Assembly (NCBI RefSeq): GCF_002968015.1
Contig: NZ_PUIP01000006.1
Location: 186,001-250,000 of the forward strand
DNA: 64,000 nt
Direction of reading: 5' to 3'
DNA from: Massilia phosphatilytica
GTDB taxonomy: Bacteria > Pseudomonadota > Gammaproteobacteria > Burkholderiales > Burkholderiaceae_D
How positions within the stretch are numbered: the first letter of the stretch is position 1; every line of letters starts with the position of its first letter. The translations under genes were made by a program, and so were the position numbers. The notes below the pieces were generated by a model. That model did not search any database, was not told where the DNA came from, and saw nothing but the letters and a program-made list of their open reading frames with translations. This document shows, one piece after another, positions 26,900-35,494 of this stretch.

Positions 26900-27733
26900 A
26901 AAAAATTGTCTGTATTGGTCGTGACTAGCGTTCTGCTAAGTTTGTCAGCTTGCGGTTTGTTACCGGATAAATCCGACGAAAACAAGAACGTGTCAGCATC
27001 GAAATTATACGCTGACGCGCAGGAGGAAATGACAGGCGGCCACTACGAAGCCGCGATCAAGCTGTTCGAACGCCTCGAATCCAACTATCCGTTCGGTACC
27101 TATGCCGCCCAGGCGCAGATGGAAATCGCCTATGCGCACTACAAGGCGCAGGACCAGGCCGAGGCGCTGGCCGCCGTCGAACGCTTCATCAAGCTGCACC
27201 CGAACCACCCGCAGGTCGACTATATGTACTACTTGCGCGGCCTGATCAACTTTAACGACCAGATCGGCTTCCTCAGCTTCATCTACGCCCAGGATCCGAC
27301 CGAGCGTGACCCGAAGGCAACGCGCGAAGCGTTTGCCGCGTTCAAGGAACTGGTCGACAAGTTCCCGAACAGCAAGTACGCGCCGGACTCGATCGCCCGC
27401 ATGAACTACCTGATCAATGCGATGGCGCAGTACGAAGTGCACGTGGCGAACTACTACTATCGCCGCGGCGCCTACCTGGCCGCGCTGAACCGCGCCCAAG
27501 GTGCCGTGACGCAGTTTAGCGAAGCCACCGCGCGCGAGGAAGCGCTGTTCATCATGATCCGCTGCTACGACAAGCTGGGCATGTTTGACCTGCGCGACGA
27601 CACGCAGCGCGTCTTCACGAAGAACTATCCGAACAGCCGCTTCCAGGGTGGCAAGGGTTCGGGCGACGCGCCGTGGTGGAAATTCTGGGCCAAGGCAGGC
27701 CCGAAACCGGCGCCGAAAGACGCCGTGCAGTGA
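26894..27733 (+). CDS. bamD: outer membrane protein assembly factor BamD (ComL)
   Basis: The product is a 279-residue lipoprotein. The lipobox LSAC places the lipidated Cys at residue 20. The rest consists of TPR-like helical repeats (SASKLYADAQEEMTGGHYEAA, GTYAAQAQMEIAYAHYKA, FKELVDKFPNSKYAPDS, YYYRRGAYLAALNRAQ), the normal BamD fold. It is the essential lipoprotein of the BAM complex that inserts beta-barrel proteins, including porins such as the one at 17852, into the outer membrane. It is divergent from rluD, a common betaproteobacterial arrangement, and is followed by a terminator at 27741. Confidence 0.95.
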   Translation: MQKKLSVLVVTSVLLSLSACGLLPDKSDENKNVSASKLYADAQEEMTGGHYEAAIKLFERLESNYPFGTYAAQAQMEIAYAHYKAQDQAEALAAVERFIKLHPNHPQVDYMYYLRGLINFNDQIGFLSFIYAQDPTERDPKATREAFAAFKELVDKFPNSKYAPDSIARMNYLINAMAQYEVHVANYYYRRGAYLAALNRAQGAVTQFSEATAREEALFIMIRCYDKLGMFDLRDDTQRVFTKNYPNSRFQGGKGSGDAPWWKFWAKAGPKPAPKDAVQ

Positions 27734-27740
27734 TCCCGAA

Positions 27741-27765
27741 ATGCCCGCGCCAAGCGGGCATTTTT
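27741..27765 (+). terminator. intrinsic terminator after bamD
   Basis: ATGCCCGC (27741-27748) pairs with GCGGGCAT (27754-27761), with a five-base loop, and the T run 27761-27765 follows. It lies seven bases past the bamD stop codon. Confidence 0.85.
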
Positions 27766-27784
27766 GTAAGATCCGGGGCCAAGA

Positions 27785-27796
27785 TTCGGGGTCAGA
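27785..27796 (+). repeat. REP-like element, left half of inverted pair
   Basis: TTCGGGGTCAGA is the exact reverse complement of TCTGACCCCGAA at 27934-27945. The intervening 137 bases carry no gene. The left copy then diverges, ending AGCAC, where the full palindrome would give CCCC. Confidence 0.6.
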
Positions 27797-27925
27797 GCAC
27801 ATTTCGGGTCAATGTGCGCAGCGACATTGCCCGGCATCGGACAAGACCCGTCGCGGCCACACCTGACGCAAATGCCTTGGGCTGTCGCCGCCGCGCGTAA
27901 AGATTGCTCCGGGGCTCGTGCCAAG

Positions 27926-27947
27926 AAATGGGGTCTGACCCCGAATT
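27926..27947 (+). repeat. REP-like palindromic repeat, copy 2
   Basis: A 22-base element contains the palindrome GGGGTC-T-GACCCC (27930-27942) and is identical to 41512-41533. It lies just downstream of the yaaA stop, in the spacer to bamD. The bases just upstream also agree (TGCCAA in both copies), so the shared unit is about 29 bases with one mismatch. Confidence 0.7.
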
Positions 27948-27956
27948 GTCGACCAG

Positions 27957-28727
27957 TCAGCCGTCGATGCGGCGGCGGAACACCCACGACTTGTCCGTCG
28001 AGACACCCGGCTCGAACGCATACCCGTCCACGTCGAAGTCCTTCAGGCGTTCGGCGTCGACGATGCCCTGCTCGGCCGCATAGCGCGCCATCATGCCGCG
28101 CGCCCGCTTGGCGAAGAACGAAATGATCTTGTACTTGCCGTTCTTCCAGTCCTCGAACATGGGCGTGATCACGGGCACGTCCAGCAGCTTCGGCTTGACG
28201 GACTTGAAGTATTCTTCCGACGCCAGGTTCACGAGGACCGGCGCGCCCGCGTGCTGCAGGTCGGCGTTCAGCGCGGCCGTCACACGCTCGCCCCAGAAGG
28301 CATATAAATCCTTGCCGCGCGGGTTCGCGAGGCGCGTGCCCATCTCCAGGCGGTACGGGTGCATCGCATCCAGCGGACGCAGCACGCCGTACAGGCCGGA
28401 CAGGATGCGCACCCGGTCCCGCACATACCCGAGCGCGCGCGCATCGAGCGTGCGCGCGGCGAGGCCCGTGTAGACGTCGCCGTCGAACGACATGATGGCC
28501 TGGCGGGCGCCGGCGTGGTCAGGGTGCCAGTCGGCGTAACGGGTCACGTTCAGCACGGAAAGCTGGTCCGAGATAGCCATCAGCGCGCCGATCTCGGCGG
28601 GCGATTTCAGCTTGAGAACGCGGATGAGTTCGGCCGCATCGTCGATGAAGCGGGGCGTCGTGCGTTCCAGGGTGGTGGGTGGCGATTCGAGGTCGAGGGA
28701 CTTGGCGGGCGAAAGAACGATCAGCAT
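27957..28727 (-). CDS. yaaA: peroxide stress protein YaaA (DUF328)
   Basis: The product is 256 residues with the family start [17 protein letters not shown], then [38 protein letters not shown] and the conserved [14 protein letters not shown] and [13 protein letters not shown]. YaaA limits intracellular free iron and protects DNA during hydrogen peroxide stress; it binds DNA in E. coli. Here it is not next to trxC or other oxidative-stress genes. It is convergent with bamD across the repeat-containing spacer and divergent from the PIN gene. The length is normal. Confidence 0.94.
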   Translation of the reverse strand: MLIVLSPAKSLDLESPPTTLERTTPRFIDDAAELIRVLKLKSPAEIGALMAISDQLSVLNVTRYADWHPDHAGARQAIMSFDGDVYTGLAARTLDARALGYVRDRVRILSGLYGVLRPLDAMHPYRLEMGTRLANPRGKDLYAFWGERVTAALNADLQHAGAPVLVNLASEEYFKSVKPKLLDVPVITPMFEDWKNGKYKIISFFAKRARGMMARYAAEQGIVDAERLKDFDVDGYAFEPGVSTDKSWVFRRRIDG

Positions 28728-28765
28728 TAGTTATGGAAACACGTACAACGGGTAAAATTGCTGAC

Positions 28766-29221
28766 ATGATACCTGCTCCAGCGAAACCCATCGTCATCGA
28801 TACCAACGTCTGCCTCGACCTGTTCGTTTTCCGCGACCCGCGCTGGGCACCCCTGCTCGCCGCGCTGGAATCGGGCAAGGTGCGCGCCGTGACCCGCGCC
28901 GACTGCCGCGACGAATACCGGATCGTCCTGCATTACTCGCACCTGCCGCTCGACGATTCGACCCGGCCGCACGCGGAGGCCGCCTTCGACGCCCTGATCG
29001 AGGTCGTGGCGCCGACGTCGCGCGCGTTGCGCTTGCCCGTCTGCACGGACCGCGACGACCAGAAATTCCTCGAAATCGCGCGCGATGCCGATGCCGCCGT
29101 CCTCGTCACCAAGGACAAGGCCCTGCTCAAACTGGCCCGCCGTGCCGCGCGCGAGAACCTGTTCCGCATCATGACACCCGACGCCTGGGTCAAGACCGAG
29201 GCCCCGGCCACGGTAGAATGA
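28766..29221 (+). CDS. PIN-domain protein, COG1569-type putative toxin
   Basis: The product is 151 residues from the ATG at 28766; in-frame ATG 28733 would add 11 residues and neither has a clear ribosome site. It has the PIN fold with acidic residues in IVIDTNVCLDLFVF, then a central RVLHYSHL-like helix (RIVLHYSHLPL), CTDRDDQKFLEIARDADA and VLVTKDKALLKL. This resembles the family named 'toxin-antitoxin toxin component, PIN family' of predicted RNases. No antitoxin gene lies beside it, because yaaA is divergent and the next gene is an aminotransferase. It may therefore be a housekeeping RNase rather than a toxin. Confidence 0.82.
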   Translation: MIPAPAKPIVIDTNVCLDLFVFRDPRWAPLLAALESGKVRAVTRADCRDEYRIVLHYSHLPLDDSTRPHAEAAFDALIEVVAPTSRALRLPVCTDRDDQKFLEIARDADAAVLVTKDKALLKLARRAARENLFRIMTPDAWVKTEAPATVE

Positions 29222-29249
29222 TCCGATCCTCTTCCAACCCGTTCGCACC

Positions 29250-30407
29250 ATGACCACACCCGTCCTGCAATCGCGCCTGCCGGCCGTCGGCACCACCGTG
29301 TTCACCCTGATGTCCGCGCTTGCCAACGAACACGGCGCCGTCAACCTTGGCCAGGGCTTCCCCGACTTCCATTGCGACCCACGCCTGCTCGACGCCGTCG
29401 ATGCCGCCATGCGCGCGGGCCACAACCAGTACGCGCCGATGACCGGCCTGCCCGTGCTGCGCGAGGCCATCGCCGCCAAGCTGGCCGCGCTGTACGGTCA
29501 CGCCTATGACGCCAATACCGAGATCACGGTCACGGCCGGCGCCACGCAAGGCATCATCACGGCCATCCTGTGCGCCGTGCATCCGGGCGACGAAGTGATC
29601 GTCATCGAGCCCTGCTACGACAGCTACCAGCCATCGATCACCATGGCCGGCGGCGTGCCGGTGCCCGTCGCGATGCGCGTGGACGCGGGCGGCTACAGCG
29701 TGCCGTGGGATGCCGTCGCCGCGGCCGTCACGAGCAAGACGCGTATGATCGTCGTGAACACGCCGCACAACCCGACAGGCACGATCCTGCGCCAGGCCGA
29801 CCTCGACGCATTGGCCGACATCGTGGCGGGCACGGCCATCCTGGTCCTGTCCGACGAAGTCTACGAACACATGGTCTACGACAGCCAGCCACATGCGTCG
29901 GTGAGCCGCCATCCCGTGCTGGCGGAGCGCGCGTTCGTCGTGTCGAGCTTCGGCAAGACGTATCACGTGACGGGCTGGAAAGTCGGCTACGTGGCCGCGC
30001 CGGCGCCGTTGATGGCGGAATTCCGCAAGGTCCACCAGTACAACGTCTTCAGCGTGAACACGCCGATGCAGGCCGGCCTGGCCGACTTCATGCGCGACCC
30101 GGCGCCGTGGCGCGACCTGCCCGCGTTCTACCAGCGCAAGCGCGACCTGTTCCGCGCGGGGCTGGCGCACACGCGCTTCACCTTGCTGCCGGCGGACGGC
30201 ACGTATTTCCAGTGCGTGCGCTACGACGGGATTTCGGACCTGAGTGAATCGGAATTCGCGCAGTGGCTCACGCGCGAGATCAAGGTGGCCGCGATCCCGG
30301 TGTCGGCGTTCTACAGCCGGCCCACGGAGTCGGGCATCGTGCGGTTCTGCTTCGCGAAGAAGGACGAGACGCTGCAGCTCGCCCTCGAACGCCTCGCGAA
30401 GGTGTAG
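29250..30407 (+). CDS. ybdL: PLP-dependent aminotransferase, methionine aminotransferase YbdL-like
   Basis: The product is 385 residues, class I/II aminotransferase fold. Landmarks are NLGQGFPDFHCDPRLLDAV, NQYAPMTGLPVLREAI, TVTAGATQGII, IEPCYDSYQPSI, VNTPHNPTGTIL, VLSDEVYEHM and the PLP lysine in SSFGKTYHVTGWKVGY. The NLGQGFPDF start and EPCYDSY are typical of YbdL/kynurenine aminotransferase-like enzymes, which transaminate methionine, histidine or aromatic amino acids. It starts 28 bases after the PIN gene on the same strand and its stop is six bases from the convergent mshN stop. Confidence 0.87.
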   Translation: MTTPVLQSRLPAVGTTVFTLMSALANEHGAVNLGQGFPDFHCDPRLLDAVDAAMRAGHNQYAPMTGLPVLREAIAAKLAALYGHAYDANTEITVTAGATQGIITAILCAVHPGDEVIVIEPCYDSYQPSITMAGGVPVPVAMRVDAGGYSVPWDAVAAAVTSKTRMIVVNTPHNPTGTILRQADLDALADIVAGTAILVLSDEVYEHMVYDSQPHASVSRHPVLAERAFVVSSFGKTYHVTGWKVGYVAAPAPLMAEFRKVHQYNVFSVNTPMQAGLADFMRDPAPWRDLPAFYQRKRDLFRAGLAHTRFTLLPADGTYFQCVRYDGISDLSESEFAQWLTREIKVAAIPVSAFYSRPTESGIVRFCFAKKDETLQLALERLAKV

Positions 30408-30413
30408 CGAGCG

Positions 30414-31649
30414 TCAGCGTCCAAGCTGCTGGATGCGCCGCTCGACGAACCCCTGCAATTCCTGCGACAACCCGCCGCTGGCGCGTGCGCGCTGGAACGC
30501 GTCGAGCGCTTCGCCATTGCGCTTCTCGGCCTGCAGGGAGATGCCGAGACCCATCCACCACACACCGTTCGATGGCACGGCGCGCACGGCCTGGTGATAC
30601 TGCTCGGCCGCCTCGCGGTGGCGCTGCTGGCGGGCCAGCGCGGCCGCCAGGAAGGCGTGGTAGTCGGCGTCGTTGCCCGCGTACGGCAAGGTGCGCGTCA
30701 ACGTGTCGATGCCGTTGCCGCCCCGTTCGATCTGCAACCGGGCCAGCAGCATCGCCATCGCGGGCTGGCGCGGATCCAGCGTGAGGCCCAGCTGCAGTTG
30801 GCGCATCGCCTCGTCGTTGCGGTTCGCTTCGATCAGCAGCCCGACCAGCGTCTGGCGCGCCGCCTCGTGCGCCGGGTCGTACTTCAGCGCCTGTTCGAGC
30901 GCAGCGACGGTCTCGGTCATGCGCCCTTCCTGCAGGCTCGCGAGCGCGCGGCGGTATTCGCCTTCCGCGCGCTGCGCGCCCGTCACCTCGCGGCCCTGGG
31001 CGCCGCGCCTGGCCTTGGGCGCCACGTCGTCGTGCGCGGCCGCGCGCGCGGCGGCGAGCATCGCGGCAGACGTCTTTTTCGCGGACTTGCCGCGTGCGGC
31101 CAACGCCTGCGCCATCGCGCGGCGCGCCTCGCGCGCCTCCTCGCTGTCCGGCTCCATCGGCGCGACGTCCTGCGCGCGCACCGTGGCCACCTTTTCCGCC
31201 TTGCGTGCCGCCGCTTTCTCTTCCTTGCGCTGCGCCGCGAGACGCTTGCGTTCCGCACGGCGCTCGGCACGCGTCATGGGCTGCGCGACCGGCGCATCGT
31301 CGGTCTTTGCGACGGCCGGCGGCGCTTCGACCGGTGCGGCGACGGGCGCCTGCACCGGCCCGGTCACCACCGGCGCCGGCTGCACGGGGCCCGTGACGAT
31401 GGGCGCCACCCTGACGGCGGCGACGGGCGCCGGCGCGGCACGTGCCGGCTGCGGTGCGCGATGCAGCTGGGTCCAACCGAACCATGCCAGCGCCACCCCG
31501 GCCACCGCGCCGACGCAGCCCGCCGCGATCGCACGCCGGTTGGCCCGGTACGGCTCGCGCGCGACCGGCTTCACCTGCCCCGGCAGCTCGCTGTCTTTCG
31601 GCGTGCCGCGCGCGTCCAGGTCCTGCAGCATCTTGTTAATCAGGCTCAT
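30414..31649 (-). CDS. mshN: MshN-like TPR protein of the MSHA pilus locus
   Basis: The product is 411 residues. It begins MSLINKMLQDLDARG, the MshN family start, then has one membrane helix at about 40-58 (AAGCVGAVAGVALAWFGW) and a Pro/Ala-rich linker. A Lys/Arg/Ala-rich charged stretch (about 110-220) and TPR repeats (about 240-411, including AEGEYRRALASLQEG and EAARQTLVGLLIEANRNDEAM) complete it. It is probably a cytoplasmic or inner-membrane-anchored scaffold for pilus assembly. It is the last gene of the mshI-to-mshN block, with 12 bases after mshM. The name rests on position and N-terminal signature. Confidence 0.83.
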   Translation of the reverse strand: MSLINKMLQDLDARGTPKDSELPGQVKPVAREPYRANRRAIAAGCVGAVAGVALAWFGWTQLHRAPQPARAAPAPVAAVRVAPIVTGPVQPAPVVTGPVQAPVAAPVEAPPAVAKTDDAPVAQPMTRAERRAERKRLAAQRKEEKAAARKAEKVATVRAQDVAPMEPDSEEAREARRAMAQALAARGKSAKKTSAAMLAAARAAAHDDVAPKARRGAQGREVTGAQRAEGEYRRALASLQEGRMTETVAALEQALKYDPAHEAARQTLVGLLIEANRNDEAMRQLQLGLTLDPRQPAMAMLLARLQIERGGNGIDTLTRTLPYAGNDADYHAFLAAALARQQRHREAAEQYHQAVRAVPSNGVWWMGLGISLQAEKRNGEALDAFQRARASGGLSQELQGFVERRIQQLGR

Positions 31650-31661
31650 TCCGGCTCCCCG

Positions 31662-32555
31662 TCAATGGCTCAGCGCCCAGGCCAGGCCGGCCGCGGCGCC
31701 GCCCAGGGCGACCGCCGCCGCGGCCCACGGCCACAGCCGGCGCCTGCTCGTCGCGAGCGTGTCGCGCGCGGCCAGGTTCACGTGCGCGCGCGCGACCTGC
31801 TGGCGTCCCTGGCCATAGCACAGCATCAGCGCCTTGTGCGCGAGGATGTTGACGAGCCGCGGCACGCCGCCGCTTGCGGCGTACAGGCGCGCCACCGCAC
31901 CGCGCGAAAACAGGCGCGCGCCATCATACCCCGCCACGCGCAGGCGATGCGCCACGTAATAATCGAGGTCGTCGCGCGTCAGCGGGCCGAGATGGTAGTG
32001 GAAGGTGATGCGCTGGGCGAGCTGGCGGATCGATTGCAATTCCAGCTTGCGGTTCAGTTCCGGCTGGCCGAACAGGACGATCTGCAGCAGCTTGCGCTTT
32101 TCCGTCTCCAGGTTCGTCAGGAGGCGCAGCGCCTCCAGCGTGTCGACCGGCATCGCTTGCGCCTCGTCGAGGCACAGCAGCACGCGCTTGTCCTCGCCCG
32201 CCAGTTGCAGCAGCCGGTGCGTGATGGCTTTCAGGACGTGGTGCTGGTCGGCATCCTTGTCGTAGGCGACTTCCAGCTCGTCCGCGAGCGCCAGCATCAG
32301 CGTGCGCGGTTCCAGGTACGGATTCGGGATGTACGCGGTGACGAATTCCGGACCCAGCGTCGCCATGAACTTGCGGCACAACAGGGTCTTGCCCGTGCCG
32401 ACTTCGCCCGTGATCTTGATGAAGCCTTCGCCGCTGCGCGCCGCGACGAGCAGCGTGTTCAGGGCTTCCTGCGAATGCGGGGCGCCGAAGAAGAAGCTGG
32501 TGTCCGGCGTGATCCCGAACGGCAGCTCGCGCAGGCCGAAGTGGGCCGTGTACAT
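31662..32555 (-). CDS. mshM: MshM-like AAA ATPase (ExeA family)
   Basis: The product is 297 residues with an ExeA-like AAA+ ATPase domain. It starts MYTAHFGLRELPFGITPDTSF, then Walker A GEVGTGKT at about residues 44-51, Walker B VLLCLDEAQAM, and sensor region IVLFGQPELNRKL. A C-terminal hydrophobic segment (about 270-295, PWAAAAVALGGAAAGLAWAL) anchors it to the membrane. ExeA-type proteins help assemble or localise the secretin MshL. It starts one base before mshL's end and is followed closely by mshN, in the conserved L-M-N order. Confidence 0.9.
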   Translation of the reverse strand: MYTAHFGLRELPFGITPDTSFFFGAPHSQEALNTLLVAARSGEGFIKITGEVGTGKTLLCRKFMATLGPEFVTAYIPNPYLEPRTLMLALADELEVAYDKDADQHHVLKAITHRLLQLAGEDKRVLLCLDEAQAMPVDTLEALRLLTNLETEKRKLLQIVLFGQPELNRKLELQSIRQLAQRITFHYHLGPLTRDDLDYYVAHRLRVAGYDGARLFSRGAVARLYAASGGVPRLVNILAHKALMLCYGQGRQQVARAHVNLAARDTLATSRRRLWPWAAAAVALGGAAAGLAWALSH

Positions 32556-34379
32556 TTAGCGGTTCCCCCGGGCGCGCGGGTCGAGCTGCTCGATGCGGCG
32601 GTTCGTGTCGAGCAGGTCGTCGTTCCAGTTGTTGACGCCTTCGACGATGGTCGGCTTGATCAGCACGACCAGTTCGCGCTTCTGATTCACGCGCTTCCTG
32701 GCGCCGAACAGCGCCGACAGCACGGGCACCTTGCCGGTGCCCGGCAGTTGCGAATCGTCCGCCGTGGACGACTGGCGCATCAAGCCGCCGATCGCGACGA
32801 CCTGGCCGTTCTGGCCGCGCACGATGCTGTCCAGTTCCGACGTGGCCGACGCCGCGAGCGGCAGATTGAGGCTGCCGGCCGTGCCCAGGTTGACGGACTT
32901 GTTGATCGTCGAGACCTGGCTCACGGACGGGTGCACGTGCAGCAGGATGTTGCCCTTCTCGTCGATCTGCGGCGTGACGTCGAGGACGACGCCGGAGAAG
33001 AACGGCTGCAGGGTGACGCTCGGCGACGTCGTGTTGCCGGTCGTCGTGGAGTTCGTGGTCGTCTGCACGCCGGTGACGTAGAACTCGTCGGTACCGATCT
33101 TCAGCACGGCCTTCTGGTTGTTGACGGCCGCCACGCGGGGGCTCGACAGCACGTGCACAGTGCCCTGCGTTTCAAGGAACGAGATCAGCGCCGCGAAGTT
33201 CGCCGTCTGCACGGCAAGGCCGAACATCGAACCGGCAGCCCCCGCCGCGTTCGACAGCGAGAAGCCGGTGCTGGCCGACAGGCCCGTGCTGGGGTCCGTG
33301 ATCACGGCCGGCTGGCCGCCGCCGAACGGCAGCGGCGTGAGCGAGGCGCCCGGCGCGATCACGCCGCCGGACACGCGGTTGTCATGGCCGCTCTTGATCG
33401 ACGCGAACGAGGCCCAGTTCACACCGCTCTGGTAACTGTCGTTCAGCTCCACTTCGAGGATCTTCGCTTCCAGGATCACCTGGCGGTCGACGGCAAGCTG
33501 CGTGGCTTTCAGGTAGGCGTCCACGTTGCGCAGCTCGTCCGGCATCGCGCGGATCACGAGCACGCCCGACTGCGGGCTGACGACGACGCTGCGGCCGCCC
33601 TCCTTCGATCCCACGATGGCCTCGATGGCCAGTTTCAGGTCGCCCCAGAAATCGTTGGCGGACGTGGTCGCGACGTCGGTGCTGTCCATCTGCCCGCCGT
33701 TCTGGCCGTTCGGATTGTTGCCGTTGTTGTTCTGGTTGTTGCCGTTGTTGCCGTTCTGGTTCTGGCCCTGGTTGTTGCCGTTATTGCCGTTGCCGTTGCC
33801 GTTCTGGTTGTTCACCGCGTTCGCAACCGACGTCGACGTCACGCGCGTGCTCGACATGCCCGTGCGTTTGCCGACCAGGTAGTTCACGTGGAACATCTTG
33901 GTCTGCATCGTCAGCGGCTTGATCGAAATGCGCGTGCCGTCGATCCTGTAGTCGTAGCCGTACATCTCGCGGATCGCATCGAGCGTCTCCGGCAAGGTCA
34001 CGTCCTTCAGGTTCGCCGTGATGGTGCCGGCGACGTCCGGGTGCACGAGGATGTTGTAGCGCGTACCCGCGACGATCGAGCGGAAGAACTGCTGCGCCGG
34101 CACGTTGTTGAACGAGACGTTGAAACGCTCTTCCAGTGCGGGCCGCGCCTTCGGCAGTTGCGTGGCCAGCGCGGCGGCCGGCGGCAGCAGCGCGTCCGCC
34201 ACGGCCGCGTCGACCGTCGGCGCGGCGGCCGGACGCTTGCTCGCGCCGCTCGCCATCTCGCCCTTGATGTTGTCGTAGGTGGTCGAGCTGGGTGTCGTCT
34301 GGCAGCCGGCCAGCGCAATGAGCGCGGCGGTGATTGCCGCCATGGACCGCATCGGAATACGCTTGTCGTTCATCCTCAT
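32556..34379 (-). CDS. mshL: MSHA biogenesis secretin MshL (GspD/PilQ family)
   Basis: The product is 607 residues, a lipoprotein with lipobox ALAGC (Cys26). An STN/N-domain region (FNVSFNNVPAQQFFRSIV and VAGTITANLKDVTLPETL) is followed by a secretin domain from about residue 290, with VPVLSALFGARKR and VVLIKPTIVEG near the end. Between about residues 185 and 230 lies a low-complexity Asn/Gln/Gly tract (NQNGNGNGNNG units). The secretin forms the outer-membrane channel through which the MSHA pilus exits. The start is ATG 34379, with an in-frame ATG at 34373 as alternative. It follows mshK by six bases and ends next to mshM. Confidence 0.93.
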   Translation of the reverse strand: MRMNDKRIPMRSMAAITAALIALAGCQTTPSSTTYDNIKGEMASGASKRPAAAPTVDAAVADALLPPAAALATQLPKARPALEERFNVSFNNVPAQQFFRSIVAGTRYNILVHPDVAGTITANLKDVTLPETLDAIREMYGYDYRIDGTRISIKPLTMQTKMFHVNYLVGKRTGMSSTRVTSTSVANAVNNQNGNGNGNNGNNQGQNQNGNNGNNQNNNGNNPNGQNGGQMDSTDVATTSANDFWGDLKLAIEAIVGSKEGGRSVVVSPQSGVLVIRAMPDELRNVDAYLKATQLAVDRQVILEAKILEVELNDSYQSGVNWASFASIKSGHDNRVSGGVIAPGASLTPLPFGGGQPAVITDPSTGLSASTGFSLSNAAGAAGSMFGLAVQTANFAALISFLETQGTVHVLSSPRVAAVNNQKAVLKIGTDEFYVTGVQTTTNSTTTGNTTSPSVTLQPFFSGVVLDVTPQIDEKGNILLHVHPSVSQVSTINKSVNLGTAGSLNLPLAASATSELDSIVRGQNGQVVAIGGLMRQSSTADDSQLPGTGKVPVLSALFGARKRVNQKRELVVLIKPTIVEGVNNWNDDLLDTNRRIEQLDPRARGNR

Positions 34380-34385
34380 CCCTTG

Positions 34386-34757
34386 TCAGCGCCGCACGGT
34401 GACCGTGGCGGCGTGGTCGCCCTTGATGCCGCCCTCGGCTTCGGCGTACAGGCGCAGCACCTGGCGTTCGCCGCCGCGCACCAGCTCCACCTCGTTCTCG
34501 CGGATGCGCACGACCTTCGCGCCGCGGAAGCTCTCGCCCTGCCGCACCGTCTCGCCGTCGATGACGGCCACGTGGCGTCCGCCCGCCGCACGCCCGATCA
34601 GGATCGATTGCAGCTGCGGACCGCTGCTCGCTGCCTGGGGCCCGGCGGCGACCGGCGTCGCGGCCGCGGGCGGCTTCGTCGGATCCTGCAGGGGCTGCGC
34701 ATGCGCGGCACCCGTCAGCAGCAGCGCAAGGAGTACGGCGCCGAAGGCCGGCTTCAT
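34386..34757 (-). CDS. mshK: MshK-like pilus assembly protein
   Basis: The product is 123 residues with a signal peptide (MKPAFGAVLLALLLTGAAHAQ) then PLQDPTKPPAAATP, a classic PilP/GspC-like start, and a small beta domain (LQSILIGRAAGGRHVAVIDG and VRIRENEVELVRGGE). PilP-type domains connect the inner-membrane assembly to the secretin. The ATG at 34757 is chosen because it gives a good signal peptide; the frame remains open to an ATG at 34784, which would overlap mshJ. It lies between mshJ and mshL, the normal order. Confidence 0.82.
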   Translation of the reverse strand: MKPAFGAVLLALLLTGAAHAQPLQDPTKPPAAATPVAAGPQAASSGPQLQSILIGRAAGGRHVAVIDGETVRQGESFRGAKVVRIRENEVELVRGGERQVLRLYAEAEGGIKGDHAATVTVRR

Positions 34758-34768
34758 CGTCGTCGGAA

Positions 34769-35494
34769 TCACAGCTTCATCCATTTCGGGTCCAGGCTCA
34801 GGGTGTACAGCGTCAGGGTCAGGCGCGCGTCCGGGTACGCTTCCGCGTCCAGCTGCGCCTTGCCCCAGAACAGCTGGGTGGGCAGCGTTTCCAGCGCATG
34901 CATGTAGTCGACCATGTCGAGATAGCTGCCGCGCACCGTCAGTTCGACGCCGTGGCGGTACAGCAGGTCGGGCGATTTCGCGACGGGCGGCGGAGGCAGT
35001 GCAGCCGGAGCGGCCGGTGCGGCAGCGGGCGCCGGCGTGCCTGACGCCGGTGCCGGCGGCGCGCCGTCGGCCAGCGTCGTCGCGGGCAGCGTCTTCAGCG
35101 ACACGAGTTTCAGGCGCCCGTTCGCACGCAGGATCGATTCCAGCAGCGGCGCGATGCGTTCCGGCGGCACGAGGCCTTTCTGCATCGTGCGCAATTCGTC
35201 GCTCGTGCGCGCCGTCTCGGCCCGCAGTTCGCCCAGGCGCTTGCGCAGCGGCTCGTTCGGATCGTTGGCGTAGGCGCGCGCCCTGCCCTCGATGTCGGCG
35301 GCGATGCCGTCGACGGTGATGCGCTGCTGTTGCAGGGTCGAGCGCAGCGTGGCTTCCTTGCGCGATAGCGGCGAAAATACCAGCGTGTTCGCGAGGAACA
35401 CGAGCACGACGACGGCGGCGCCGAACGCCATGATGCGCTCGCGCGGCTGCAGCGCTTCCACGCGCGCCACGAACTGGAGCCAGCGGCGCTTCAT
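34769..35494 (-). CDS. mshJ: MshJ-like pilus assembly protein (PilO-like)
   Basis: The product is 241 residues. One membrane helix at about 22-40 (MAFGAAVVVLVFLANTLVF) follows a short cytoplasmic start MKRRWLQFVARVEAL; the rest is periplasmic, with a coiled-coil region, an Ala/Pro-rich linker and a PilO-like ferredoxin fold (GVELTVRGSYLDMVDYMHALETLPTQLFWG). PilO/MshJ pairs with PilN/MshI2 to build the inner-membrane platform. The ATG at 35494 overlaps the mshI2 stop by four bases. Confidence 0.84.
   Translation of the reverse strand: MKRRWLQFVARVEALQPRERIMAFGAAVVVLVFLANTLVFSPLSRKEATLRSTLQQQRITVDGIAADIEGRARAYANDPNEPLRKRLGELRAETARTSDELRTMQKGLVPPERIAPLLESILRANGRLKLVSLKTLPATTLADGAPPAPASGTPAPAAAPAAPAALPPPPVAKSPDLLYRHGVELTVRGSYLDMVDYMHALETLPTQLFWGKAQLDAEAYPDARLTLTLYTLSLDPKWMKL

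Noticed and set aside
30594-34907. A 1437-residue open frame on the plus strand across the mshN-mshK region
   Set aside because: It is antisense to genes with recognisable domains and tight operon spacing, and the translation is Arg/His/Asp-rich without any motif. It is a GC-rich shadow.
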